From the NCBI GenBank assembly GCA_001897525.1, contig MKTB01000017.1:62001-126000 (forward strand): a stretch of DNA of 64,000 nucleotides. The letters are read 5' to 3'. The notes below the pieces were generated by a model that did no database searches, was not told the DNA's origin, and saw nothing but the letters and a program-made list of their open reading frames with translations. Positions 55,680 to 64,000 of this stretch are shown one piece after another (position 1 is the stretch's first letter; every line of letters starts with the position of its first letter). The position numbers and the translations under genes were made by a program. This DNA is from Bacteroidetes bacterium 43-16. Its GTDB lineage: Bacteria; Bacteroidota; Bacteroidia; Chitinophagales; Chitinophagaceae.

Positions 55680-58038
55680 ATCTCTTACTTTCATATATTG
55701 GTTGAAGACTTTAAGTGTAGTACTTGCCCTGTGGGGGCTGGCATCTTGTGCTTCTTATAAAAATCACCTGCCAGAGAAAGAAACATTATATACAGGCAGT
55801 AAATTGAAAGTGATCGATAGCCAGATAACAGAGCGCTCTGTACTGGAGGATGAACTAAAGGATGCCATAAGACCTAAGCCCAATAAAAAGATCTTTGGTC
55901 TGCGCTTTAAACTCGGTGTGTACAATATGGTAGGTGAGCCGAAGAGCGAGAAGGGCATGCGTAAATACATCCGCGATAAGATCGGGGAGCCTCCTGTTTT
56001 GGGCAGCACCTTCAACCTCGGCAGGAACCAGAACATACTTTACAATAAGCTGCAAAACAACGGATACTTTAACCCCGAAGTAAGGGCAAAAAGAATAGAT
56101 GATACGGTTGCTAAAAAAACCTCCGGTGAATTTGAGGTCATTGCTGGCAAAAGAAAATACTTTAAAGACGTACACTTTTTAGAAGGCGATACCACTGATA
56201 TTGCCATTGAGATCAGGAGCGTGGCCAAAGGCAGCCTTATCAAAAAAGGGAATCCTTATTTCCTCGATGCCATTTCGGCCGAGCGCAACCGTATAGACCT
56301 GGAGTTGAAAAACAAGGGCTACTATTTCTTTTCTCCGGACTTCCTCATTGCCCGCATTGATACCGGTTTACATGCCGATTCCCTGGATGTGCACATGACC
56401 CTCAAATATGAAGTCATGCAGCCAAAGTCATTCCAGGTGTACCACATCAAGGACATCTTTATTAATCCTAACTATGTAGTACGCTCCAATATAACCAATG
56501 CGAATAACAGCAAGGCCGACTCGGCAGCTACCGCGGCCAGAAGAATGCGGCAGATAGATACCATTAACTATGAGATCTTTAATATTGTAAAGCGCAGAGA
56601 AGAAAATTTCAAACCCTTTTTATTTAAATCCTCAGTTGTTTTCAAACCGGGTGATGTGTATTCCCGTAGGGTACAAAACCTTTCACTGAGCAGGCTGGTG
56701 AGCCTGAATGCCTTCAAATTTGTCAAGAATGATATGATTGAAAGCTATGACAGTACAGGCAGGCCCATGCTTACCGCTATTTACCTGCTTACCCCTCATC
56801 CGTCTAAATCATTGAACTTTGAAACCTCTGCATTCTCCCAGAATGACAGCAGGGTAGGTTCCAGGGTCTCCCTGGGCTGGAGGCACCGCAATATCCTGAA
56901 AGGCGCAGAACAGCTGGAAATAAAGCTGAGTGGCGGCTTTGAGATGCAGTATGGCGGTACCATGAAAATACCCAACCTCTACCAGGCAGGCCTGGAAACC
57001 AATTTAACCGTTCCCCGTTTATTGTTCGCGCGTTCTTTAGGTATTTCTTCCACCAGCAACTTTGTGCCCCGTTCCAATATTAAACTGGGTTACAACTACT
57101 ACCTGAGAGAAACAGCCTACCGTTTGAACACATTTAACCTGGGCTTTGGCTATCAATGGAAAGAATCCATCAATAAAGACCACAAACTATTCCCGATCAA
57201 TATTACCTACGTAAGAACAGATACCATCGGTACCACGACAGATTACCGCTTAAGTAATATCCTGTTCAACGGGGTTATCATCGGCCCTACTTACCAGTTT
57301 ACCTACAACTCCAGCGTTGCAGGCCGCCAGGATCTGAATTTCTTTTTCGACGGCCTGGTAGACCTGTCCGGGAACATACTTGGTCTGGCTCAGGGTGCAA
57401 AATTAAGCGAGCCCAGCAAGAAAATCTTTGGGGCTAACTTCGCACAATACGTAAAACTACAAACCGATTTCAGGGTTTATAAAAACTTTGGTAAGCAAAG
57501 CATGTGGGCCAGCAGGCTCTTCCTCGGTGCAGGATATGCCTACGGCAACTCTTACAATATGCCCAATGTGAAACAATTCTTTGTGGGCGGGGCCAGCAGC
57601 TTAAGAGGATTCAGGTCCAGGATGCTGGGACCTGGTACTTACCACCAGGATACCTTACCCGATGCACAAAGATTCCTGGAACTGCTGGGCGATATAAAAT
57701 TAGAAGCCAGTACAGAATTCAGGTTCCCTATATACAGTACCTGGGCCAAAGGTGCCGTGTTTGCAGATGCCGGTAACATCTGGCTCTGGAGAGATAATCC
57801 TGAAATGCCGGGCGGAAAATTCAGCAGTGATTTCTACAAATACATAGCCGTCAGTGGCGGTTTCGGTCTCCGCTTCGACTTTTCCATAGTTGTATTACGT
57901 ACCGACTTTGGTATCCCGCTCCGCAAACCCTGGTATGAGGATGGCAACCGCTGGGTATTTGATGAAATCAACTTTCGCTCTGCCCAGTGGAGAAGAGAAA
58001 ATATTGTCTTCAACCTCGCGATCGGTTATCCATTCTAG
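55672..58038 (+). CDS. tamL: Omp85-family lipoprotein TamL (BamA/TamA-like)
   Basis: A 788-residue outer membrane protein beginning at GTG (55672), overlapping the tamB stop by 8 bases. A lipoprotein signal ends LASC (about residue 26), so it is lipidated, unlike TamA of Proteobacteria. POTRA-like periplasmic repeats follow (about 45-400), then a barrel with the Omp85 motif GGASSLRGFRSRMLGPGTY and a C-terminal strand ending FNLAIGYPF. It partners with TamB. Translational coupling is suggested by the overlap. Confidence 0.9.
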   Translation: MNRSLTFIYWLKTLSVVLALWGLASCASYKNHLPEKETLYTGSKLKVIDSQITERSVLEDELKDAIRPKPNKKIFGLRFKLGVYNMVGEPKSEKGMRKYIRDKIGEPPVLGSTFNLGRNQNILYNKLQNNGYFNPEVRAKRIDDTVAKKTSGEFEVIAGKRKYFKDVHFLEGDTTDIAIEIRSVAKGSLIKKGNPYFLDAISAERNRIDLELKNKGYYFFSPDFLIARIDTGLHADSLDVHMTLKYEVMQPKSFQVYHIKDIFINPNYVVRSNITNANNSKADSAATAARRMRQIDTINYEIFNIVKRREENFKPFLFKSSVVFKPGDVYSRRVQNLSLSRLVSLNAFKFVKNDMIESYDSTGRPMLTAIYLLTPHPSKSLNFETSAFSQNDSRVGSRVSLGWRHRNILKGAEQLEIKLSGGFEMQYGGTMKIPNLYQAGLETNLTVPRLLFARSLGISSTSNFVPRSNIKLGYNYYLRETAYRLNTFNLGFGYQWKESINKDHKLFPINITYVRTDTIGTTTDYRLSNILFNGVIIGPTYQFTYNSSVAGRQDLNFFFDGLVDLSGNILGLAQGAKLSEPSKKIFGANFAQYVKLQTDFRVYKNFGKQSMWASRLFLGAGYAYGNSYNMPNVKQFFVGGASSLRGFRSRMLGPGTYHQDTLPDAQRFLELLGDIKLEASTEFRFPIYSTWAKGAVFADAGNIWLWRDNPEMPGGKFSSDFYKYIAVSGGFGLRFDFSIVVLRTDFGIPLRKPWYEDGNRWVFDEINFRSAQWRRENIVFNLAIGYPF

Positions 58039-58063
58039 TGAAAGCTTAATCTTTAATATATTT

Positions 58064-58096
58064 AAAGTCATCTTTATCAAAAAGATGACTTTTTTT
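58064..58096 (+). terminator. Terminator of the tamB-tamL operon
   Basis: AAAGTCATCTTT, loop of 5, AAAGATGACTTT, then TTTT. Confidence 0.85.
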
Positions 58097-58157
58097 ATGG
58101 AGATACTTTTCTGATATGTTAAATCGTTTAAGAGATGAAACCAATCAATGTATAGAT

Positions 58158-58871
58158 ATGAGAAAATTTGCAGTATTATTCCTGTTTGTTCTGAAAGCAT
58201 TATCCCTGAGTGCACAGGAAACGGAGGCCACCCAAAATAAGTTGAATAATTCTTTGAAAGAAAGAAAGAGCGAACTTGGTCTGCTGTTCCAGATTTTTGA
58301 GGGCTCAGATCAGTTCAGAGGGCAAGCTATGATGGGACTGCAGTTTAAACACCGGGTGAAACCAAATATGGCTTTCCGGGTTCTGGCTGCTTATAACCCC
58401 TATAATTATTCACAAAGGCCCTACTTTGTGGAGACGTACAGTATAGATTCTGTTAAGGTGAAAGATAGCAGGAGTAGCGTAGATATGTTTGCACTTGGCA
58501 TTGGCTTAGAAACGCAAAGGCGTTTTTATAAGCGGGTATTTTTCTTTGCAGGACTGGAATTACGGGCCGGGTATGGTGAAGGTACTACCGTCAGTCATTC
58601 GAGGATTGTACCGGTAGAAGGTATGTACCGGTCTTATCTGGGTAATGCCTATGGCGACTATGAAGAGATCTTATACAGAAGAGCCTATGCTAAATTGATC
58701 CCCGGTGTAGGGGTAAAGATTGTATTTAATAAAGTAAATTTTGGGCTTGAAACACAATTTGCCAGTATAGGTATCGATGCCGACCGCACCGGGAGGAGAA
58801 GCACAACACTTGCCTCAATTGATGCATTTGGTAATATGGGCTATCGCTTCCAGGCCAATTACCGCTTTTGA
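58158..58871 (+). CDS. Outer membrane beta-barrel protein
   Basis: About 237 residues from ATG at 58158 (MRKFAVLFLFVLKALSLSAQ), a signal peptide; the first ATG at 58116 would add a hydrophilic leader. Barrel-like strands follow (LELRAGYGEGTTVSHSR, VKIVFNKVNFGLETQFAS) and it ends FQANYRF. Ligand unknown. Confidence 0.7.
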   Translation: MRKFAVLFLFVLKALSLSAQETEATQNKLNNSLKERKSELGLLFQIFEGSDQFRGQAMMGLQFKHRVKPNMAFRVLAAYNPYNYSQRPYFVETYSIDSVKVKDSRSSVDMFALGIGLETQRRFYKRVFFFAGLELRAGYGEGTTVSHSRIVPVEGMYRSYLGNAYGDYEEILYRRAYAKLIPGVGVKIVFNKVNFGLETQFASIGIDADRTGRRSTTLASIDAFGNMGYRFQANYRF

Positions 58872-58891
58872 TGCTGCTGCAATGAAGGTAT

Positions 58892-58933
58892 AATAAAAAA
58901 GCGATTGACCTGCAGGTCAATCGCTTTTTTATT
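58892..58933. terminator. Bidirectional terminator
   Basis: A perfect 19-bp palindrome arm (AATAAAAAAGCGATTGACC) with loop TGCA. It lies between two convergent genes. Confidence 0.9.
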
Positions 58934-58950
58934 ATTGATAATTTTATTGT

Positions 58951-59364
58951 TTAGCAATACATCTCGTAAGCAGATTTCAGGTTCGCTGAGATCATCTCTG
59001 CAGAACGGCCTTCGATCATATGACGCTCGATCATGTGCACCAATTCTCCGTTTTTCAATAAAGCAATAGCCGGAGAAGATGGAGGATAAGGTAATAAGTG
59101 TTTACGTGCTGCAGACACACCTTCAACATCAAAACCTGCAAATGAAGTAGTTAAAAAATCCGGTTTTTTACCTTCACCTTGTATGGAATCCAGTACACCC
59201 GGGCGTGCTGTTCCTGCAGAACAACCACATACAGAGTTGATAAACAATAAAGTAGTGCCTTCTTTTTGCATAGCTTCTTCAACTGCTGCTGCATTTACTA
59301 ATTCCTGGAAACCCTTAGAAGTCATTTGTTCTTTCATCGGGCCTACTAATTCTGCTGGGTACAT
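58951..59364 (-). CDS. Bacilliredoxin (BrxA/BrxB, YphP/YqiW family)
   Basis: A 137-residue thiol protein with the CGC motif in NSVCGCSAGTARPG (about residues 45-58), LLPYPPSSPAIALLKNGELV and MIERHMIEGR. In bacilli it removes bacillithiol from proteins; in Bacteroidota, which include bacillithiol producers, the same role is likely. The start is ATG 59364 (MYPAELVGPMKEQM). Confidence 0.9.
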   Translation of the reverse strand: MYPAELVGPMKEQMTSKGFQELVNAAAVEEAMQKEGTTLLFINSVCGCSAGTARPGVLDSIQGEGKKPDFLTTSFAGFDVEGVSAARKHLLPYPPSSPAIALLKNGELVHMIERHMIEGRSAEMISANLKSAYEMYC

Positions 59365-59483
59365 ATTTATAAAGTTTTTATTTTTTTTCGGTTAAACCAA
59401 TTTAATTATTGCAAAGATATTATTTATTCGCCCATCCTACAATAAATTCCGCTGAACAAGCCATACGAAAAGCTTATACTTAC

Positions 59484-59491
59484 TACATTTG
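59484..59491 (+). promoter_or_regulatory. -7 element of the arginase-family gene
   Basis: TACATTTG fits the consensus. It overlaps the ATG at 59489, which rules that codon out as the start and supports ATG at 59513. Confidence 0.55.
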
Positions 59492-59512
59492 TTTAAATTT
59501 TTAAACAATTTT

Positions 59513-60526
59513 ATGCAAACTGTCCACCTGTTCGCAAAAGAAGACCTGGAGCAATATTGTAGTCCCAGGGAAGGAGAAATAAAGATCGGCCAGACCATCC
59601 TGCTACCAGAAAGCAGTAACTGGCAAAACTGGCTGGTCAACCAGAAAGCACCATTCGTGCTGCTGGGCATACCCGAAGATATAGGAGTGAGGGCCAATGG
59701 CGGCATAGGCGGTGCGCAAACGGCCTGGACCTCTTTCCTCAAGGCATTTCTAAATATCCAGGACAATACTTTCCTCAAAGGCAAGCACATGATCCTGCTG
59801 GGTACGGTAGCCGTACAAGACCTGATGGACCAGTACACTCCTGATGCACCACTGAATGCGCTGAGAGCAGGGGTGGCCTCCTTAGACGAGCTTTTGGCCC
59901 CCATCATTGAAGCCATTGTGAGCGCCCGCAAGATCCCTGTATTGATCGGGGGAGGTCATAATAATGCCTATCCTTTATTAAAAGGCCTGAGCATGGCCAA
60001 GGCAGCAGCCGTAAACGTGATCAATCTCGATGCTCATGCAGACTTCAGGGCCAGGGAAGGCAGGCATAGCGGCAATGGCTTCAGCTACGCTTATGAGGAA
60101 GGTTATTTGAAAAAATATGCAGCCCTGGGTTTGCACCAGGCCTATAACAATACCGCTATTATAGACCAGTTCACGGCCAATCCCGACTTGAAAGCCATCT
60201 GGTTTGAATCCATGTATTTACAACAGGAACTTACTTTCAAACAGGGCTTACAACAGGCTTTGCAGCACGTGAAAGAGCAGTTTTTCGGTGTAGAGCTCGA
60301 CCTGGACTGTATCACAGATACCTTAAGCAGTGCGCAAAGTCCTTTAGGCCTCAGCCGTACAGAAGCCTGGCAATATGTATTTGAATGTGCCGGACAACCA
60401 GGTTCTGCCTACCTGCATTTAACAGAAGCAGTGGCGGCAAGGGCCGATGGCCTGCAATATCCCATGACCGGTAAACTCCTGAGCTACCTCGTACAGGCAT
60501 TTGTAAAAGGAAAACAAAAGCGCTAA
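59513..60526 (+). CDS. Arginase/formimidoylglutamase-family hydrolase
   Basis: About 337 residues from 59513 (MQTVHLFAKEDLEQY). The metal-binding motifs are PVLIGGGHNNAY, INLDAHADFR and FGVELDLDCI, so the dimanganese site is present. The last block lacks the usual DP after Asp, as in Bacteroidota formimidoylglutamase-like proteins. Substrate is either formimidoylglutamate or another guanidino compound; no hut genes are near. Confidence 0.85.
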   Translation: MQTVHLFAKEDLEQYCSPREGEIKIGQTILLPESSNWQNWLVNQKAPFVLLGIPEDIGVRANGGIGGAQTAWTSFLKAFLNIQDNTFLKGKHMILLGTVAVQDLMDQYTPDAPLNALRAGVASLDELLAPIIEAIVSARKIPVLIGGGHNNAYPLLKGLSMAKAAAVNVINLDAHADFRAREGRHSGNGFSYAYEEGYLKKYAALGLHQAYNNTAIIDQFTANPDLKAIWFESMYLQQELTFKQGLQQALQHVKEQFFGVELDLDCITDTLSSAQSPLGLSRTEAWQYVFECAGQPGSAYLHLTEAVAARADGLQYPMTGKLLSYLVQAFVKGKQKR

Positions 60527-60589
60527 AGCAGTCCCTTATCCAAATGCCGATTATACACAGGCGCTCCCCGTAATTTGCGGTCAATTTAG

Positions 60590-60597
60590 TATCTTTG
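60590..60597 (+). promoter_or_regulatory. -7 element of the DUF3822-rsmD operon
   Basis: TATCTTTG, 24 bases before the ATG at 60621; fits TAnnTTTG. No good -33 element. Confidence 0.5.
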
Positions 60598-60620
60598 TCC
60601 GCTATAGCTAAAATAGAAAT

Positions 60621-61421
60621 ATGGTAGATACATTAAGCCCATACTGGACCTATTCGGTAGAAGGATATAAACCTGCAGATATTGTGGGCGAAGAATTGAT
60701 GATCTGGAAAAATGGATGTTGTGTATATATCTATAGCGAAAACGATATCCTGGAGGCCCATGTGTACACCACAGATACGCCCTGGGAATCCATCTTTTTT
60801 GAAAAAATATTACTCAATGAAGCAATGGGGCAGAACAATCAGAAGATCCGCAAAGTCTGGATCGCAGATGAGCGCTCTTTGATTATCCCCGATAAACTAT
60901 ACCTGGGAGAAGCCTCTAAATTATGGTTGAAACGCCTGCACCATATCAGTGCCGACGATGAGATCTTTGCCAATCCCATACCCGAGATCCATACCCATAT
61001 TGTGTATGCCTATGATGCCGGGATTGCCACATTGATGAAAAAGTACTTCAATCATTTAGATGTATTTTCACTTTCCAGGTTTTCTTTGAGCAACTTAAAA
61101 CAATTTGGTTCACAGGAAAGCGTGGCCAGCTTAATACTCTTGCAAAACACCGCATTGCTCAGCGTGACCAATGCCGGTAAGCTGCTGGCACACCAGACCT
61201 TCGAGTTTGAGACCGTGGAAAATGTAGTGTACAAAATTGCACTCATTGCAGAGAAAAACGATTTTGACCCGATGATGGTCCATTTTAATGTGACCGGTAT
61301 CATCGATTCCGTGGAAGAGTTTGCACTCGACCTGAGGTCTTATTTTAAGCAAGTAGATATCATAACCGGGGACAACGGACCCATTTTAGAATTATTAAAA
61401 CAAATTAAAGCATGCGGATAA
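60621..61421 (+). CDS. DUF3822 protein
   Basis: A 266-residue cytoplasmic protein of the DUF3822 family, restricted to Bacteroidota and usually next to rsmD. It may have an actin-like fold (VYAYDAGIATLMKKYF, then ASLILLQNTALLSVTNAGKL), which is my inference. It overlaps rsmD by 10 bases, so the two are translationally coupled. Confidence 0.75.
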   Translation: MVDTLSPYWTYSVEGYKPADIVGEELMIWKNGCCVYIYSENDILEAHVYTTDTPWESIFFEKILLNEAMGQNNQKIRKVWIADERSLIIPDKLYLGEASKLWLKRLHHISADDEIFANPIPEIHTHIVYAYDAGIATLMKKYFNHLDVFSLSRFSLSNLKQFGSQESVASLILLQNTALLSVTNAGKLLAHQTFEFETVENVVYKIALIAEKNDFDPMMVHFNVTGIIDSVEEFALDLRSYFKQVDIITGDNGPILELLKQIKACG

Positions 61422-61963
61422 TAGGCGGCAAATTTGGCGGGCGTAAATTTCAGCCCCCGGCAAAACTGCCCAATACAAGGCCTACGACAGATATAGCCAA
61501 AGAAGGATTATTTAATACCCTACAGAATTTAATAGATTTTGAAGATGCCCGTACATTAGACCTTTTTGGCGGGACCGGGAGCATCAGTTACGAGCTGGCT
61601 TCCAGGGGTGCAAGTGACCTCACCATTGTAGAGCGCGACAAAGTACCTTTCGGTTTTATCAAAAAAACTATGGAAGAGCTCAAAGTCGAAGGCGTTAACC
61701 TGGTTTTCGGAGATGTATTCAGGTTCCTGTCTTCCTGCAATGAACAATATGATTTTATTTTCGCAGGCCCTCCCTATGCCTTGCAGGAAATAGACGATCT
61801 GCCCCGTATAGTATGTGAACGTAACTTAATCGCAGAAGATGGCGTTTTTGTATTGGAGCATACCCCGAGGAACAACTATGAAGATCATCCTAATTTGTTT
61901 AAAGTAAAAAACTACGGAACCACCATTTTCTCTTTTTTTGGTTCCGGAGTGGTAGCAAAATAA
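61412..61963 (+). CDS. rsmD: 16S rRNA (guanine966-N2)-methyltransferase RsmD
   Basis: A 183-residue SAM-dependent methyltransferase. Blocks: MRIIGGKFGGRKF, RPTTDIAKEGLFN, SAM loop LDLFGGTGSISYELASRGA, and the acidic VERD. The catalytic motif normally reads DPPY; here it is FAGPPYAL, with Gly at the Asp position. Fold and neighbours support RsmD; the altered motif should be noted. Confidence 0.88.
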   Translation: MRIIGGKFGGRKFQPPAKLPNTRPTTDIAKEGLFNTLQNLIDFEDARTLDLFGGTGSISYELASRGASDLTIVERDKVPFGFIKKTMEELKVEGVNLVFGDVFRFLSSCNEQYDFIFAGPPYALQEIDDLPRIVCERNLIAEDGVFVLEHTPRNNYEDHPNLFKVKNYGTTIFSFFGSGVVAK

Positions 61964-61986
61964 ATACAAAGCTTCAATCGCGATTT

Positions 61987-62565
61987 ATGAATGAGATGAA
62001 CCCTAACGAATCCCTGTATAATGACCTGGTGAATGATTGGCAGGAGCAAAAGACCATGATCAAAGAGCAGATCAAGCTCATCGATCCAATGGCTACCTCC
62101 CTCCGTAAATCAACCGCACAAAGGTTCCTGAATGCAACATTGAATGTGATGATGGAGATCCTGATGTACCTGTTGGCGATCGGGAGCATTGCTTACCTGT
62201 TCTTTTTAGATAACCTCGGTCCTTTTTACATAGTAGGGAAAATAACAGCCATGCCCGAAATTAAAACCCTGTTTGCATCAGGCGAATTGTCCGGCTTTAG
62301 CATGGCGATCAAAGCAATGTTTGTCCTAATGGCCCTCCTGTTTTTGATCATAGGAAGGATGCTGGCCAACATCAGGCATAAGAACAGTACCCTGAGCCTG
62401 GCAGGAAAGAATATGAAAACCATTTCCGGGCAGCACCTGGCCCGTAAAACAGCCATTGAATCACTGGAGCAAAGGCACGTTATGGTCCTGCCCCAGACAG
62501 ATATAAATGTTGATTCCATACAGACCATCAGGAAAGAAGACGATCACAACGATATACTCCTATAA
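61987..62565 (+). CDS. Two-helix membrane protein, hypothetical
   Basis: A 192-residue protein with two membrane helices: about 59-77 (LMYLLAIGSIAYLFFLDN) and 108-125 (IKAMFVLMALLFLIIGRML). A hydrophilic N-terminus and a charged C-terminus (IRKEDDHNDILL) face the same side. No known family. It lies between rsmD and the phosphorylase gene, 23 and 8 bases apart, so all three may be one transcript. Confidence 0.6.
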   Translation: MNEMNPNESLYNDLVNDWQEQKTMIKEQIKLIDPMATSLRKSTAQRFLNATLNVMMEILMYLLAIGSIAYLFFLDNLGPFYIVGKITAMPEIKTLFASGELSGFSMAIKAMFVLMALLFLIIGRMLANIRHKNSTLSLAGKNMKTISGQHLARKTAIESLEQRHVMVLPQTDINVDSIQTIRKEDDHNDILL

Positions 62566-62573
62566 TTAATATT

Positions 62574-63389
62574 ATGATATTCGAAAAAATTCAGGAAACA
62601 GTAGCTTTTATTAGCAGCAAGGTCACTACATTACCTAAATATGCTGTGATATTAGGTTCCGGCCTGGGCGGATTGACCAAGGCCATACAGGTGGAGCATG
62701 AACTGCCTTATTCCGAAATCCCTAACTTTCCCCAGTCTACCGTTGAAGGTCATGATGGGAAACTGATCTTCGGTACCATAGGAGATAAACCCGTAATGAT
62801 GATGGCAGGCCGCTTTCACTATTACGAAGGCTACAATATGCAGGAAGTAACCTTCCCGATGCGCGTGATGAAAGCATTAGGCGTAGACACCATGATCGTG
62901 AGCAATGCGGCAGGAGGGATGAATAAAGATTTCAGGATCGGTGACATCATGTTTATCCGTGACCATATCAACCTCTTCCCCGAACACCCTTTAAGAGGTA
63001 AGAATGATGAACGCCTGGGCGTACGCTTCCCGGATATGAGCGAGCCTTATAACCTGGCATTGCTGGATAAGGCCCATGCAATAGCCCGTGATGCAGGCAT
63101 TGATGTGAAAGAAGGCGTGTATGTAGGTTTGCAGGGTCCTACCTTTGAAACCCGTGCCGAATATAAATGGCTGCATGTGATCGGTGGAGATGCCGTAGGC
63201 ATGAGCACCGTTCCGGAAGTGATCGTGGCCATTCACAGCGGTATGACCGTCTTTGCGGCCAGCATAATTACCGACCTGGGCATCCGTGAGGAGCAGAATA
63301 CCATCACCCATGAAGAAGTATTAGCTGCGGCCAACGAGGCAGCACCTAAACTGGAAAAAATTGTTTCTGAATTAATCAAATCAATATAG
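62574..63389 (+). CDS. punA: Purine nucleoside phosphorylase
   Basis: A 271-residue trimeric-type PNP that cleaves inosine and guanosine with phosphate. Motifs: ILGSGLGGLT, GRFHYYEGY, VSNAAGGMN, GPTFETRAEYKWL and DAVGMSTVPEVIVA, including the Glu and Asn region that binds the purine. Start ATG 62574 (MIFEKIQETVAFISS). Confidence 0.93.
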   Translation: MIFEKIQETVAFISSKVTTLPKYAVILGSGLGGLTKAIQVEHELPYSEIPNFPQSTVEGHDGKLIFGTIGDKPVMMMAGRFHYYEGYNMQEVTFPMRVMKALGVDTMIVSNAAGGMNKDFRIGDIMFIRDHINLFPEHPLRGKNDERLGVRFPDMSEPYNLALLDKAHAIARDAGIDVKEGVYVGLQGPTFETRAEYKWLHVIGGDAVGMSTVPEVIVAIHSGMTVFAASIITDLGIREEQNTITHEEVLAAANEAAPKLEKIVSELIKSI

Positions 63390-63393
63390 TTTT

Positions 63394-63708
63394 ATGAAAA
63401 AGATATTATTAGCCGCTGCTGTCGCTTTTGCACTTACCTCTTGTGGTGAAGATAACACTGCTGCAAAAGCAGACGGGCACGATGATCATGCAGGACATAA
63501 CCACGGTACAGAGCAAACCGATAAAGGTACTGCAGCTACACCGGAAACACCTTCAAAATATACCGATAAAGATCCGGTATGTGGCATGGACAGGAACGAG
63601 AAATGGACTGAGTTTACCGCTAAAGGTACCGATACCACCTGGTTTTGCAGCCCCGTTTGTAAAGAGCAATTTGATGCAGATCCTGCTAAATTCCCCAAGA
63701 AAGCATAA
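63394..63708 (+). CDS. YHS-domain lipoprotein, His-rich
   Basis: A 104-residue protein with a lipoprotein signal (MKKILLAAAVAFALTSC, then GED). A His/Asp-rich segment follows (DGHDDHAGHNHG) that could bind metal. The C-terminal half is a YHS domain (DPVCGMDRNEKWTEFTAKG, later WFCSPVCKEQFDADPAKF), a small metal-related domain often seen with copper ATPases and metal chaperones. A metal-binding role in the periplasm or outer membrane is inferred. It is 4 bases from the PNP stop. Confidence 0.8.
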   Translation: MKKILLAAAVAFALTSCGEDNTAAKADGHDDHAGHNHGTEQTDKGTAATPETPSKYTDKDPVCGMDRNEKWTEFTAKGTDTTWFCSPVCKEQFDADPAKFPKKA

Positions 63709-63766
63709 TTTATTCTGAATAAATATCAGCTTGTTGTTTTACGTCGATCGTAATAACAATAATTGG

Positions 63767-63808
63767 AAGCGGCAATCTCCTTATCAACCGGGATTGCCGC
63801 TTTTTTTT
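63767..63808 (+). terminator. Terminator of the operon ending with the YHS gene
   Basis: AAGCGGCAATC (63767-63777), loop, GATTGCCGCTT (63792-63802), followed by a T-run. Confidence 0.85.
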
Positions 63809-63846
63809 AATATTTGCCCCTCTTTAATCCATTCCTGTTTCCCCTT

Positions 63847-64000
63847 ATGAATCCACATATTCCATTTATGCAACGTGCCCTCTATCTCGCCCGCCTGGGA
63901 GCGGGTAGGGTAGCCCCTAATCCTTTAGTGGGCGCTGTATTAGTTCATGACGGCACCATAATCGGGGAGGGCTGGCACCATACTTATGGCGCGGCCCATG
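63847..64000 (+). CDS. ribD: Riboflavin biosynthesis protein RibD, 5' part
   Basis: The first 51 codons, cut off by the window edge: [20 protein letters not shown], then [16 protein letters not shown] and [12 protein letters not shown]. PNPxVGAV and the HxxxGxxH zinc-binding motif belong to the N-terminal deaminase domain, which deaminates a pyrimidine intermediate from GTP. Start ATG 63847. Confidence 0.92.
   Translation, partial: MNPHIPFMQRALYLARLGAGRVAPNPLVGAVLVHDGTIIGEGWHHTYGAAH

Noticed and set aside
1-64000. CRISPR arrays, tRNA and rRNA genes
   Set aside because: I saw no regularly spaced repeats and no conserved tRNA or rRNA blocks. A tRNAscan or Infernal run would settle it.

Overview
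The window looks like the chromosome of a Bacteroidota bacterium, probably near the Chitinophagia/Sphingobacteriia. The signs are Bacteroidota-type promoters (TTTG or TTGG, about 19-21 bases, then TAnnTTTG), a protein with a type IX secretion sorting tail, a TonB-dependent receptor with an N-terminal carboxypeptidase-regulatory domain, a lipidated Omp85 protein (TamL) overlapping tamB, a bacterial GH3 protein, a DUF3822 gene next to rsmD, and a MoxR/DUF58/VWA cluster. No rRNA, tRNA or CRISPR array was recognised.

Layout. 1-2.1 kb: a truncated proteasome-like gene and a lipoprotein/outer-membrane-protein pair. 2.6-11.1 kb: rpoB and rpoC with their own promoter and no ribosomal protein genes upstream. 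11.3-13.5 kb: a secreted protein and an AI-2E-family membrane protein. 13.6-22.0 kb: an AT-rich mobile element. 22.3-27.6 kb: a stress-protein homologue, an SGNH/PKD/T9SS protein, a TetR regulator with a clear operator, a serine hydrolase, and a decayed stretch with a response-regulator pseudogene. 27.7-34.4 kb: a biotin carboxylase, a frameshifted ATPase-nuclease gene bracketed by palindromes, atpG, tsaC, a lipoprotein and an RlmL-type methyltransferase. 34.5-42.2 kb: an acetylglucosamine kinase-like protein, the pterin genes (PTPS/QueD family and folE), a TPR protein and the MoxR-DUF58-BatD-BatA set. 42.3-50.3 kb: ArsC-like, UbiD-like, TonB receptor and GH3 genes. 50.6-58.0 kb: tamB and tamL. 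58.1-64.0 kb: an outer membrane protein, a bacilliredoxin, an arginase-family enzyme, DUF3822-rsmD, a purine nucleoside phosphorylase, a YHS-domain lipoprotein and the start of ribD.

The main discovery is the 8,393-bp element at 13603-21995. It has 23-bp imperfect terminal inverted repeats (20 of 23 identical) starting GGTAACTA, an exact 8-bp target duplication (TAAAAATA), and one full-length IS1595/ISXO2-type transposase. It has split a small ferredoxin-like (YjdI-type) gene: joining the flanks with one copy of the duplication restores an uninterrupted 79-codon frame. Inside are about ten passenger genes. They include a three-gene leftward operon pairing a double-zinc-ribbon protein with a HEPN/DUF4145-like protein, both apparently sharing a winged-helix-like module; another zinc-ribbon protein; a lipoprotein; and an XRE regulator. 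Transcription terminators sit just inside both ends. Two internal duplications differ almost only at synonymous sites, so the cargo looks like a mosaic of related elements rather than decaying DNA. A defence role for the cargo is my inference, not shown by the sequence.

A second possible selfish unit is the ATPase plus PD-(D/E)XK nuclease gene at 29480-30839, bracketed on both sides by palindromes built on CGCCAAAAGT.
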